Shown: positions 8,628 to 17,207 of the stretch, piece by piece
Layout of the letters: each line of letters begins with the position of its first letter
How positions within the stretch are numbered: the first letter of the stretch is position 1
DNA from: Solirubrobacterales bacterium
GTDB taxonomy: Bacteria; Actinomycetota; Thermoleophilia; Solirubrobacterales; 70-9
Assembly: GCA_017304845.1 (NCBI GenBank)
Contig: JAFKLL010000030.1
Coordinates: 1-37,664 of the forward strand
Length of the DNA: 37,664 nt
Reading direction: 5' to 3'
Position numbers and translations under genes: made by a program
Notes under the pieces: generated by a model
Seen by the model: only the letters and a program-made list of their open reading frames with translations
Told to the model about the DNA's origin: nothing
Database searches by the model: none

Positions 8628-10434
8628 TCGCACCTCCGAAGCAGCTCTGGCTGCCGCCGGTCATGCCCTTGACCATCGCGTCGGCGTTCGACTTCATCGA
8701 GCCGAGCCAGGTCTCGCCGGCCGACCCCTCCGGGCCGAGCGTGTCGCCGTAGAGCGAGTAGTCGGTGCTGGCCCCGGTGTCGCGGGCGACCGCCTCGGAC
8801 AGGGCGGGGGAGACCGAGGACTCGGGGAAGACCGCCTTGACCTTCTCCCGCTTGATCGTCTCTTCCAGCTCGGCCAGGTCGCCGGCCGAGGGCTGGGCCT
8901 CGGTGGTCAGCGCCGGGATCACGGTGCCGACGGTCTCGATGCCGAATCGGTTCGTGAAGTACCCGAAGGCGTCGTGGTCGGTGACGATCTTGCGGCTGTC
9001 GGCCGGCACCTTCCGCAGGCAGGCCTTGATGCCGGTGATCAGGTTCCCGATCTGGTTGTCGAAGCGCCGGGCCCGACCCTGGTAGTAGGTCGCCTGGCCC
9101 GGGTTCCGGTCCGCCAGCGCCGACTCGATGCGGCCGGTCGCGAAGCGGACGTTGACCGGGTCCTGCCACCAGTGCGGGTCGATCTCCTCTCCGTCTTCGT
9201 GCTCGCCCTCGTCGGCATGCTCCTCGTGGGCATGTTCGTCCTCGTGGCCGTGCTCGTGCTCGTCCTCGCCGTGCAGCTGGACCGGGAGGCCTTCGCTGAG
9301 GTCGACGACCTCGGCCTCGCTGCCGCTGTCGGAGATCAGGTCGGAGGTCCAGTCGTCGAGGTGACCGCCGGAGCGGAAGACGATGTCCGCGTCGGCCACG
9401 GCCTTCACGTCGGACGGTCTCGGCTCGTACTCGTGGGGGTCGGTGTTGGGCTTGAGGATCACCGTGAGGTCGACCTCGTCACCGCCGACCTGGCTGACGA
9501 AATCGCCGACCTGGGTGGTCGTGGCGACCACCTTGGGCCCGTCACCGCCGGAGCCGGTGCTGCCGCAGCCGGCGGCGATGCCAGCCAGGGCGAGGAGGGC
9601 CGCGGCCAGGATCGCCGGCTTCATGCCTGAGCGGCGAGTCAGGGCGCGGAATCCGAGTCCGGCGAGGAAGACGGCGCCGCTGACCACGGCGATGGTCGCT
9701 CCGGGGGGAGCGTCGGTCTGGGCCGAGAGCCAGAGGCCGAAGGCGCCTTCGATCGCGACCAGCAGGACCGAGGCGATCTGGAGCGAGCCGAGCCGGGAGG
9801 CGAACAGCCGGGCGGTCGCGGCGGGAACCACGACCAGGGTGGAGACCAGCAGGGCCCCGACCGCGCCCAGGGTCGCGACGACGGTCACGGCGACCACGGT
9901 CAGCAGGGCGGCGTCGAAGGCGGTCGATCCGGAGCGCATCCGGTCGGCCGCGCCCGGGTCGAACCCCTTCGCCAGCCAGTGGTGGCCGAAGACGAAGCTG
10001 GCCGCCAGGGCGAGGACGGCGGCTCCCGCCGCGAGCCAGAGGTCACCCGAGTCGATCGCCAGCAGCGAGCCGAAGAGCAACGTGTCCACGTTGGCGCCGG
10101 AGCTGAAGACGTCGCTGGCCAGGATCACCCCGACCGCCAGGCAGGCGGCGAGCGCGAGAGCCGTGACGCTGTCGGTGCCCGTCCGCTTGGAGCGGCCGAT
10201 CAGGGTTGCCAGCAGGGTGAATCCCAGGGCCGCCCCGAAGGCGCCGAGGGCGGCCGAGAAGCCGATCCCGTCGGCCAGTACGAGGCCGGGGAAGGTCGCG
10301 GTGCCGATCGCGTGGGAGTGGAAGGCCAGGCCCCGGAGCACTATCCAGGTCCCGATCAGGCCGCAGGGGATGGCCAGCAGCAGTATCTCGATCAGTCCCC
10401 TTTGGACGAAGGGGAGCGAAAACGCATCCAACAA
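8620..10434 (-). CDS. Fusion of a ZnuB-type permease and a zinc-binding lipoprotein
   Basis: One uninterrupted 604-residue frame. Residues 1-268 form an ABC-3 permease with about eight hydrophobic segments (GTATFPGLVLADG, STLVVVPAATARL). Residues 271-604 form a complete ZnuA-like binding protein starting at an internal Met271. Its own lipoprotein signal ends in the lipobox AGIAAGC (Cys290). Probable ligands are His334 (DPHEYEP), His421 (DPHWWQDP) and His487 (DHDAFGYF), with a His/Glu/Asp-rich loop at 388-417. The start is TTG after GGAG at good distance. No clear Shine-Dalgarno precedes Met271 (base 9624), but internal initiation remains possible. In the fused form the signal helix would tether the binding domain outside the cell to the channel. 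Confidence 0.88.
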   Translation of the reverse strand: MLDAFSLPFVQRGLIEILLLAIPCGLIGTWIVLRGLAFHSHAIGTATFPGLVLADGIGFSAALGAFGAALGFTLLATLIGRSKRTGTDSVTALALAACLAVGVILASDVFSSGANVDTLLFGSLLAIDSGDLWLAAGAAVLALAASFVFGHHWLAKGFDPGAADRMRSGSTAFDAALLTVVAVTVVATLGAVGALLVSTLVVVPAATARLFASRLGSLQIASVLLVAIEGAFGLWLSAQTDAPPGATIAVVSGAVFLAGLGFRALTRRSGMKPAILAAALLALAGIAAGCGSTGSGGDGPKVVATTTQVGDFVSQVGGDEVDLTVILKPNTDPHEYEPRPSDVKAVADADIVFRSGGHLDDWTSDLISDSGSEAEVVDLSEGLPVQLHGEDEHEHGHEDEHAHEEHADEGEHEDGEEIDPHWWQDPVNVRFATGRIESALADRNPGQATYYQGRARRFDNQIGNLITGIKACLRKVPADSRKIVTDHDAFGYFTNRFGIETVGTVIPALTTEAQPSAGDLAELEETIKREKVKAVFPESSVSPALSEAVARDTGASTDYSLYGDTLGPEGSAGETWLGSMKSNADAMVKGMTGGSQSCFGGASD

Positions 10435-10476
10435 GTCGAACTCCAGTCTTTCGTGGCCGCACCGTATCAGAGAGAC

Positions 10477-10491
10477 TGAGAATCGTTCTCA
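10477..10491. promoter_or_regulatory. Zur-type operator 1 (divergent region)
   Basis: TGAGAATCGTTCTCA is a perfect palindrome with TGAGAA/TTCTCA arms and a three-base centre. It resembles actinobacterial Zur boxes. On the minus strand a TTGAGA hexamer overlaps it, with GATACG 18 bases further on, so the site would cover the -35 of the zinc transport operon. Confidence 0.75.
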
Positions 10492-10517
10492 ATTCCCTTG
10501 GCGAGCGGCTCTGATAG

Positions 10518-10538
10518 TAATGAGAATGAATCTCATTA
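10518..10538. promoter_or_regulatory. Zur-type operator 2 (divergent region)
   Basis: The palindrome has 8-base arms, TAATGAGA and TCTCATTA, around ATGAA. It shares the TGAGAAT-N3-TCTCA pattern with operator 1, and the two centres are 44 bases apart. It lies 19 bases before the GTPase start and overlaps a possible -10 (GAGAAT at 10522) that is spaced 18 bases from TTGGCG at 10498. Zur bound here would block the plus-strand promoter. Confidence 0.75.
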
Positions 10539-10556
10539 TACGAAAGGAGTTGTCGA

Positions 10557-11702
<1,146 letters not shown>

Positions 11703-11731
11703 CGCCGGTACGGCTGGGATAGTCCGCCTTC

Positions 11732-12907
11732 GTGCCCAGGGAGATGAACACGTTCAGGACCTATGTCGGCGTGGTGATCGCGATCGCGGTGGCGACCGTG
11801 ATCGGCCTCGTCCTGCTCTGGCCCGACGGCAGCGGCGGGTCGGAGCTCAAGGTCGGGGCGGCGACCCACACCGAGAAGGGGAAGATCGAGAAGATCGAGG
11901 CGGTCGACTGCACCATGGCGTTGGACAACGCCCAGTGCGAGAAGGCGTCGGTCCGCATGCAGAGCGGCGACGAGGAGGGCGACCTGGTCTCCGTCGACGT
12001 GACCAACCGGGGCGACAACTCGATGTTCGGGGTCGGCGACACGGTCAAGGTCGCCTCCTTCGAGACGGCGGGCGGGCCGCCGGTCTACTCGATCATCGAC
12101 TTCGAGCGGCGGCCGCCGATGCTCCTGCTCGCGGTCGCCTTCTGCCTGCTCGTGATCGTCTTCGGCCGGCTCCGGGGCGCGATGTCCCTGGTCGGGCTGG
12201 CCCTCAGCCTGGCCATAGTCCTGCTCTTCGTGATCCCCGCCATCCTCGACCACAAGCCGCCTCTGGCGGTGGCGCTGGCCGGGTCGATGGCGGTGATGCT
12301 GGTCACGATCTCGCTGGCCCACGGGGTCGGCCCGAAGAGCATCGCCGCGATTCTCGGCACCTCGCTCAGCCTGCTCCTGGTCTGTCTCCTGGCGGTGGCG
12401 TTCACCCACGCCGCCAACCTGACCGGCTACAGCTCCGAGGAGGCGTCGCTGCTCTCGGCCGGGGACGCGAGCATCTCGATCAGCGGCCTGGTCGTGGCCG
12501 GGATCGTGATCGGCGCGCTCGGTGTGCTCGACGACGTCACGGTCAGCCAGGCGTCGACCGTGATCGCCCTGCGCGCCGCCAACCCGAAGCTCGGCACCCG
12601 CCAGCTGTACCGACGGGCGATCGACGTGGGGCGGGATCACGTCAGCGCCACGGTCAACACCCTGGTCCTCGCCTACGTCGGCTCTTCGCTTCCCCTCTTG
12701 CTGATCCTCGGATCGGGCCAGCTCGGCTTCAGCGACGCGGCCAACATGGAGGTGGTCGCGAAGGAGATCATCGCCACCCTGGTCGGTTCGATCGGCCTGA
12801 TCGCGGCGGTGCCGATCACCACCATCCTGGCCGCTCTGCTGGCCGGGTCACTGCACCGCGGCGAACTGGTCCTGGCCGCCTCGAGCGGCGGCCATCACCA
12901 TCACTGA
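11732..12907 (+). CDS. YibE/F-family membrane protein
   Basis: A 391-residue membrane protein of the YibE/F family. An N-terminal membrane anchor (about residues 12-30) is followed by a soluble beta-rich domain (about 38-125), then about seven membrane segments. Family motifs include GRLRGAMSLVGLALSL and VLDDVTVSQASTV, and KEIIATLVGSIGLIAAVPITTILAALL near the end in pieces. The C-terminus is naturally His-tagged (SSGGHHHH). Function is unknown; a transport role is presumed. GTG at 11732 is taken as the start, with GATAGT eight bases upstream; ATG at 11744 is an alternative. Adjacency to the Zur-controlled GTPase plus the His tail hint at metal handling. Confidence 0.85.
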   Translation: MPREMNTFRTYVGVVIAIAVATVIGLVLLWPDGSGGSELKVGAATHTEKGKIEKIEAVDCTMALDNAQCEKASVRMQSGDEEGDLVSVDVTNRGDNSMFGVGDTVKVASFETAGGPPVYSIIDFERRPPMLLLAVAFCLLVIVFGRLRGAMSLVGLALSLAIVLLFVIPAILDHKPPLAVALAGSMAVMLVTISLAHGVGPKSIAAILGTSLSLLLVCLLAVAFTHAANLTGYSSEEASLLSAGDASISISGLVVAGIVIGALGVLDDVTVSQASTVIALRAANPKLGTRQLYRRAIDVGRDHVSATVNTLVLAYVGSSLPLLLILGSGQLGFSDAANMEVVAKEIIATLVGSIGLIAAVPITTILAALLAGSLHRGELVLAASSGGHHHH

Positions 12908-13080
12908 GGCGAGGCGGAGAGCCCGGCCGCGAGCACGCCCAGGGTGAGCATGGTCGCGGTCAGCGCCTTCATCCGGCGCGCGGTGATCCAGTGCGGCCGG
13001 TGGACGTTGAGCCAGGCGCGCAGGCCGGTCGCGGTCGCTCCCGCGGCCACCGTCGCCCCTGTCACGCACTGCATGCACAT
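12901..13080 (-). CDS. Small CxxC membrane protein, 59 residues
   Basis: A short frame starting MCMQCVTGATVAAG with a Cys-x-x-Cys at residues 2-5. It has a Gly/Ala/Thr-rich first segment (about 6-20), a charged middle (RPHWITARRMK) and a C-terminal membrane segment (about 40-55). I recall similar small MCMxC proteins in other Actinobacteria, but this is not verified. The ATG is six bases after TATCCT, a good leaderless -10 (bases 13087-13092 read on the minus strand), which supports a real gene. It converges on the YibE/F gene and overlaps its last seven bases. Function unknown. Confidence 0.6.
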   Translation of the reverse strand: MCMQCVTGATVAAGATATGLRAWLNVHRPHWITARRMKALTATMLTLGVLAAGLSASPQ

Positions 13081-13111
13081 GCGACCAGGATAGCCGCGCG
13101 AACCGTTCGGC

Positions 13112-14335
13112 TCAGCTGTAGCGGTCCCACTTCTTGAGCGACGGGGTGGGATCCAGGAAGGTCCCGCCCTGGTACCAGCCGGGGCCGGACCAGATCTCGA
13201 AGTGGAGGTGGCAGGCGCTGCTCGCGCCCGTGGTGCCGACCGTGCCGACCCGCTGACCCGTCTTGACGCGGGTGCCGACCTTGAGCGGCGAGCGGGAGGA
13301 CATGTGCATGTAGACGTGGCTCTTGCCGCCGGCGCCCTTGACGTTGATCACGACGTAGTTGCCGGCCCCGCCCGCCTGGTACGAGTTGTAGTAGACGACC
13401 CCGGCCCGGGCGGCGACCAGCGGCCGGCCGCAGGCGGCCAGCACGTCCTGGCCCTGGTGGGTGTGCCCGCTGCGGGCCGCGCCGATCCCGTCACCGTAGG
13501 TGTGGGCGCCGCGGAGCGGGAAGATGTAGCCGTAGATCCGGAAGCCGAAGGGATCCTGGGCCGAGCGCGCACGGGAGCTCTTCGCCTTCTTGCGCTGCCG
13601 CTTGAGGCGGCTCGAGAGCTGGGCGTTGGAGCCGTCGTTGCCCCGGATCACGAAGTGGTACGCGCCGTTGGGGGCGGTCTTGTTCTTGGCGACCAGGCCG
13701 CTCCAGACCACCTTCTGGGTGGATCCGGACGGCACGCCGTTGAGGAACTTGCTGCGGACCACGTCGCCGCCCGCGTTGACGATGTCCACCCGGAGGTCGA
13801 CCGTCTCGGTGGAGCCGTTCACGACGAAGCTGATCGTCGGGCGCTTGGAGCCGTACTGGTATGCCTTCTGGGGCGAGGTCTGCGCGTCGGTGATGCGGAG
13901 CTTGCCGGTGCGGCCGAAGGTCTGGCTGCCGATCGAGAGGGTCTGGGTCGACGGGTCTGAGGCGCTGCCGGTCGCGCTCAACACCCTCACCCGGCCGGTC
14001 ACGGCGCCCTCGGGGACGGTCGCCTCGACCCTGGTCTCGGTGGCCACGTCCGGCTCGACCCGGATGTTCTTCTTCTCGCCGCGGAAGACCACGTACTTGA
14101 CCGAACCCATCGCGGTGCCGGTGATCTGGACGGTGCCGCCGGGGGAGACCTCGCGCATCTTCGTGCAGCCGGTGAGGCAGATCACGTCGCTGACCTCGGG
14201 CACGTCGGGGATGACCAGGCCGCCACCGCCGACCGCCGCGCCGTTGGCCGCGGAGCCGAAGGCGAAGGGCATCAGGCACGTCAGAACTGCCGCGAAGGCG
14301 GCGAGCGAGAGTTTCTTTGATCGTCTCAGCTTCAA
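13112..14335 (-). CDS. Secreted M23-family metallopeptidase with Ig-like domains
   Basis: A 407-residue exported cell-wall hydrolase. The signal peptide spans about residues 1-33. A TIG/IPT-like beta domain (about 60-135) and a FlgD-like Ig domain (about 150-235, ending PNGAYHFVIRGND) follow. After a basic linker (RLKRQRKKAKSSR) comes the LytM domain. Zinc ligands are in GHTHQGQD (His293, Asp297) and CHLHFE (His378), with a further His in HVYMHM. It should cut peptidoglycan cross-bridges. TTG at 14335 is the start, next to GGAAAGAG. A c-di-AMP riboswitch lies immediately upstream, linking the enzyme to osmotic and wall stress. Confidence 0.92.
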   Translation of the reverse strand: MKLRRSKKLSLAAFAAVLTCLMPFAFGSAANGAAVGGGGLVIPDVPEVSDVICLTGCTKMREVSPGGTVQITGTAMGSVKYVVFRGEKKNIRVEPDVATETRVEATVPEGAVTGRVRVLSATGSASDPSTQTLSIGSQTFGRTGKLRITDAQTSPQKAYQYGSKRPTISFVVNGSTETVDLRVDIVNAGGDVVRSKFLNGVPSGSTQKVVWSGLVAKNKTAPNGAYHFVIRGNDGSNAQLSSRLKRQRKKAKSSRARSAQDPFGFRIYGYIFPLRGAHTYGDGIGAARSGHTHQGQDVLAACGRPLVAARAGVVYYNSYQAGGAGNYVVINVKGAGGKSHVYMHMSSRSPLKVGTRVKTGQRVGTVGTTGASSACHLHFEIWSGPGWYQGGTFLDPTPSLKKWDRYS

Positions 14336-14342
14336 TCTCTTT

Positions 14343-14488
14343 CCAGCGCCTACGGAGTTAGCTGGCGGGCTCGCGCTGAAAGAGTCGCGCTACGGAGCAA
14401 TGCTTGCCTCCGATTCGCCCCTTGGGAGAAAACTCCCAGTTGGTTCCTCCGTCCCCTTCCTCGTTGGAAGGAGTTCGGCTATCGCTGA
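14343..14488 (-). promoter_or_regulatory. ydaO/yuaA-type c-di-AMP riboswitch
   Basis: Read on the minus strand, the leader contains the ydaO pattern: GATAGCCGAACTCC, then GAGGAAGGGGACGGAGGAA, a hairpin (CTGGGAG/CTCCCAAG), GGGGCGAATCGG, GCAAGCATTGCTCCGTAG, a short GCGCG hairpin, and CGCCAGCTAACTCCGTAGG. The closing P1 stem pairs CAGCG near 14487 with CGCTG near 14344. A TATACT -10 at 14493-14498 sits just upstream. Only about seven bases separate P1 from the TTG start and there is no terminator stem, so control would act on ribosome access. This class is usually OFF in high c-di-AMP and often precedes wall hydrolases. Confidence 0.85.
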
Positions 14489-14551
14489 CGCGAGTATAAG
14501 CATTTGCTCAGACGAAAGGGGGTGAAGACCCCGACCGACTGCGCATTCCCC

Positions 14552-14557
14552 TATCAT
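14552..14557 (+). promoter_or_regulatory. Weak -10 candidate for the rplM-rpsI operon
   Basis: TATCAT is the best -10-like hexamer in the 14489-14604 gap on the plus strand. No convincing -35 lies 16-18 bases upstream. The rest of the gap holds the divergent promoter of the riboswitch-controlled peptidase; no other element was recognised. Confidence 0.25.
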
Positions 14558-14604
14558 GCCCATTCCGCGCTTCGGCAGCACACGGCTGTCCGCGCCCTTT
14601 TCCC

Positions 14605-15039
14605 ATGAAGACTCACGTAGCCACCCCCACCAATCGCCAGAGAGACTGGTACATCGTCGACGCCGAGGGTCAGACCCTCGGTCGCCTCGCGACCCAGCTC
14701 GCCGACACGCTGCGCGGCAAGCGCAAGCCCGATTACACGCCGCATATCGATACCGGCGACTTCGTGGTGGTGATCAACGCCGAGAAGATCAAGGTGACCG
14801 GCGACAAGCTGAACAAGAAGATCTACTGGCGTCACAGCGGCTACCCGGGCGGGATCAAGTCGCGGACCCTGGCCGAGATGCTCGAGAAGCAGCCGGAAGA
14901 AGTGATCCGCAAGGCCGTCAAGGGGATGATGCCCCGCAACAAGCTCTCCCGGGCGCAGCTGCTGAAGCTGAAGGTCCACGCCGGCCCGGAGCACCCCCAC
15001 CAGGCCCAGCAGCCCAAGCCCTTGGAAATCCAGAACTGA
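14605..15039 (+). CDS. rplM: 50S ribosomal protein L13
   Basis: A 144-residue L13, normal length for bacteria. Recognisable segments are [19 protein letters not shown], the core [26 protein letters not shown], and the signature [18 protein letters not shown]. It binds domain II of 23S rRNA early in 50S assembly. It forms a two-gene operon with rpsI, whose start is 10 bases downstream. No clear Shine-Dalgarno is seen before the ATG. Confidence 0.97.
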   Translation: MKTHVATPTNRQRDWYIVDAEGQTLGRLATQLADTLRGKRKPDYTPHIDTGDFVVVINAEKIKVTGDKLNKKIYWRHSGYPGGIKSRTLAEMLEKQPEEVIRKAVKGMMPRNKLSRAQLLKLKVHAGPEHPHQAQQPKPLEIQN

Positions 15040-15049
15040 GCAACTGATC

Positions 15050-15838
15050 TTGAGCGAAGAACAGAACACCGAAGACGTGACCCCCGAAGAGACCGGCGCC
15101 GAAGAGGTGGTCGAAGAGACCGCTGAAGCCGTGGTCGAGGAGACCAGCGAGGCCGAAGAGGTCGTCGAGGGCGAAGTCGAAGGTGCCGAGGGCACCGGCG
15201 AGGTCGAGGTCGAAGAAGCCGCCGAGGAGGCAGCCGAGACGACCGTGGCCACCACCGAGAAGAAGTCCGATCTGCCGCCCGGCGCCGACCTCGAGCCAAT
15301 GGTCGAGCCCGAGCCGGAGGTCGAGCTGAGCGCCGAGGAGATCGCCGCTCGCGAGGCCGAGGAAGAGGAGCGCGCCGCTCGCGAGGCCGCCGCGGCCGAG
15401 CAGGACGACGACGCCCCGGTCGCCAAGCCGGCTCCCGCCGAGCTGGCCAAGGACGCCCGTTTCATCGCCACCGGCAAGCGCAAGCGCTCGGTCGCCCGCG
15501 TGATCATCCTTCCGGGTGACGGCACCATCACGATCAACGATCGTGAGATCGAGGAGTACTTCCCTCGCGCCCGTCACCGCACGATCGTGACCTCGCCCAT
15601 GGTGGCGACCGGCTACGAGTCGAACATCAACGTCAAGATCCGCGTCCACGGCGGCGGCATCTCCGGCCAGGCCGGTGCGGTCCGCCACGGCATCGCCCGG
15701 GCGCTGACGGAGGTCGACTCCGAGCTCCGTCCCGAGCTCAAGCGGCGTGGCTTCCTGACCCGTGACGCACGGGCCAAGGAACGTCGCAAGGCCGGCTTCA
15801 AGAAGGCCCGTAAGCGGCCGCAGTTCTCGAAGCGCTAG
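15050..15838 (+). CDS. rpsI: 30S ribosomal protein S9 with a long acidic N-terminal extension
   Basis: The C-terminal ~128 residues (from about 135) are a complete S9: FIATGKRKRSVARV, GDGTITINDREIEEYFPR, GGGISGQAGAVRHGIARAL and the basic tail ending RPQFSKR that reaches the decoding centre. Before this lie about 134 residues that are extremely rich in Glu, Ala and Val, with a Pro-rich hinge (LEPMVEPEPEVEL) and a final AKPAPAELAK linker. S9 is usually about 130 residues, so the protein is doubled in length. TTG at 15050 follows rplM by 10 bases. A later start is conceivable, but the acidic stretch is in frame with intact codons and no stop. The role of the extension is unknown. Confidence 0.93.
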   Translation: MSEEQNTEDVTPEETGAEEVVEETAEAVVEETSEAEEVVEGEVEGAEGTGEVEVEEAAEEAAETTVATTEKKSDLPPGADLEPMVEPEPEVELSAEEIAAREAEEEERAAREAAAAEQDDDAPVAKPAPAELAKDARFIATGKRKRSVARVIILPGDGTITINDREIEEYFPRARHRTIVTSPMVATGYESNINVKIRVHGGGISGQAGAVRHGIARALTEVDSELRPELKRRGFLTRDARAKERRKAGFKKARKRPQFSKR

Positions 15839-15851
15839 TACGACAGCAGGC

Positions 15852-17183
15852 GTGTCGACCCCGACTCGCACTCTTTTCGGCACCGACGGAGTTCGTGGGC
15901 GCGTCGGCGAGAAACTGACCGCGGAGCTGGCCCTTGCCATCGGCAGGGCCGGCACTGAGTCGCTGCGCCGCAGCAAGGGCGTCGACCGGCCGCGGGTGTT
16001 GATCGTCCGCGACACGCGCGAGTCGGGCCCGATGCTCGAGGCGGCCCTGGCCGCCGGCATCGCCGAGGCCGGCGGTGAGGTCTACCTGGGCGGGGTCCTG
16101 CCGACCCCGGCCGCGGCCCTGATCTCCCGTCATCACGGCTTCGACATGGCGGCCGTCGTCTCGGCTTCCCACAACCCCTTCCACGACAACGGGATCAAGC
16201 TCTTCGGCGGCGATGGCGGCAAGCTCGACGATGCCACCGAGGCCGGGGTGGAGGCGCTGATCCACGAGCCTCCGGCGCCGGCCGCGAGCCCCGGGAGGAT
16301 CTCCGAGCTGCTCAGCGCCGAGCAGGACTATCTCCGGGCGCTGGAGAGCTACTTCCGGCTCGACCTGTCCGGCCTCAAGGTGGCGCTCGACTGCGCCAAC
16401 GGCGCCACTCACCGGGTCGCCGGCGAGATCTTCACCCGGCTCGGGGCCGAGGTCGAGCTGCTGGCCATCGAGCCCGACGGTCGCAACATCAACGACGGCT
16501 GCGGATCGACCTCGCTGGATCTCCTCTCGGCCCATGTCGCCGGGTCCGACGCCGCGATCGGGTTCGCCTTCGACGGCGACGGCGACCGCGTGCTCGCCGT
16601 GGACGCCGACGGGGTGGCCTTCGACGGGGACGAGATGATCGCCCTGGTGGCGGCCGAGCGCGCCCGCCGCGGCAACCTCGGCGGCGGCGTGGCGGTGACC
16701 GTGATGAGCAACTACGGCTTCCACCAGGCGATGAAGGAGGCCGGGGTGGAGGTCGAGATCACCAGCGTCGGCGACCGCTACGTGCTGGAGGCGCTGCGCG
16801 AGAAGCGGTGGATCCTCGGCGGCGAGCAGTCCGGCCACATCATCTCCTCCGACTACGCCCCGACCGGGGACGGCATCGCCGCCGCCCTGATGCTGCTGGA
16901 GGCGCTCGGCGACCGTGAGCTCGCCGCGGCCCGGGAGATGGAGAAGCTGCCCCAGGTCCTGGTCAACGTCGAGGTGACCGATCGCGAGGCGATCGCCGGT
17001 GCCGCCTCGGTGTGGGCGGAGGTCGACCGGCTGAACGAGGAACTCGAAGGCCAGGGCCGAGTGCTGCTGCGGCCTTCGGGCACCGAGCCGCTGGTCAGGG
17101 TGATGGCCGAAGCGCCCACCGAGGACCGTGCCCGGGAGATCTGCGACTCGCTCGCGGGTCTCGTGCGCACCGAGCTCGGCTGA
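15852..17183 (+). CDS. glmM: Phosphoglucosamine mutase
   Basis: Interconverts glucosamine-6-phosphate and glucosamine-1-phosphate on the path to UDP-GlcNAc. With GTG at 15852 the protein has 443 residues, as expected, and begins STPTRTLFGTDGVRGRVG, the canonical GlmM N-terminus. The phosphoserine loop VSASHNPFHDNGIKLF carries Ser106. The metal loop is FDGDGDRVLAVD, the sugar loop GGEQSGHII, and the phosphate-binding loop RPSGTEPLVRVM is near the C-terminus. The frame is open upstream, but those residues lie within rpsI and are not GlmM-like. It sits 13 bases after rpsI and 24 before glmS, giving consecutive steps of one pathway. Confidence 0.96.
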   Translation: MSTPTRTLFGTDGVRGRVGEKLTAELALAIGRAGTESLRRSKGVDRPRVLIVRDTRESGPMLEAALAAGIAEAGGEVYLGGVLPTPAAALISRHHGFDMAAVVSASHNPFHDNGIKLFGGDGGKLDDATEAGVEALIHEPPAPAASPGRISELLSAEQDYLRALESYFRLDLSGLKVALDCANGATHRVAGEIFTRLGAEVELLAIEPDGRNINDGCGSTSLDLLSAHVAGSDAAIGFAFDGDGDRVLAVDADGVAFDGDEMIALVAAERARRGNLGGGVAVTVMSNYGFHQAMKEAGVEVEITSVGDRYVLEALREKRWILGGEQSGHIISSDYAPTGDGIAAALMLLEALGDRELAAAREMEKLPQVLVNVEVTDREAIAGAASVWAEVDRLNEELEGQGRVLLRPSGTEPLVRVMAEAPTEDRAREICDSLAGLVRTELG

Positions 17184-17192
17184 CCGTCTCAG

Positions 17193-17198
17193 TACGAT
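17193..17198 (+). promoter_or_regulatory. Possible -10 element before glmS
   Basis: TACGAT fits TANNNT and ends nine bases before the glmS ATG, so the leader would be only a few bases long. No ribosome-binding site is visible. Read-through from glmM is also likely. No glmS ribozyme can be present in the 24-base gap. Confidence 0.3.
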
Positions 17199-17207
17199 TC
17201 ACCGCTC

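Noticed and set aside
9624..9624. Separate znuA gene starting at internal ATG 9624
   Set aside because: There is no stop before it and no clear Shine-Dalgarno; annotated as a fusion, with internal initiation left open.
12848..13078. Minus-strand 76-residue frame in the 12.9-13.08 kb gap
   Set aside because: Its composition is Arg/Asp/Ala-rich noise. The other minus frame with the MCMQC protein fits better and has a promoter.
14554..15537. Minus-strand Ser/Ala-rich frame opposite rplM-rpsI
   Set aside because: It is the reverse reading of the Glu/Ala-rich S9 extension; GAG/GAA codons become CTC/TTC and GCC becomes GGC or AGC-like runs, giving low-complexity protein without support.
17184..17207. 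glmS ribozyme upstream of glmS
   Set aside because: The gap is only 24 bases, far too short for the ribozyme.
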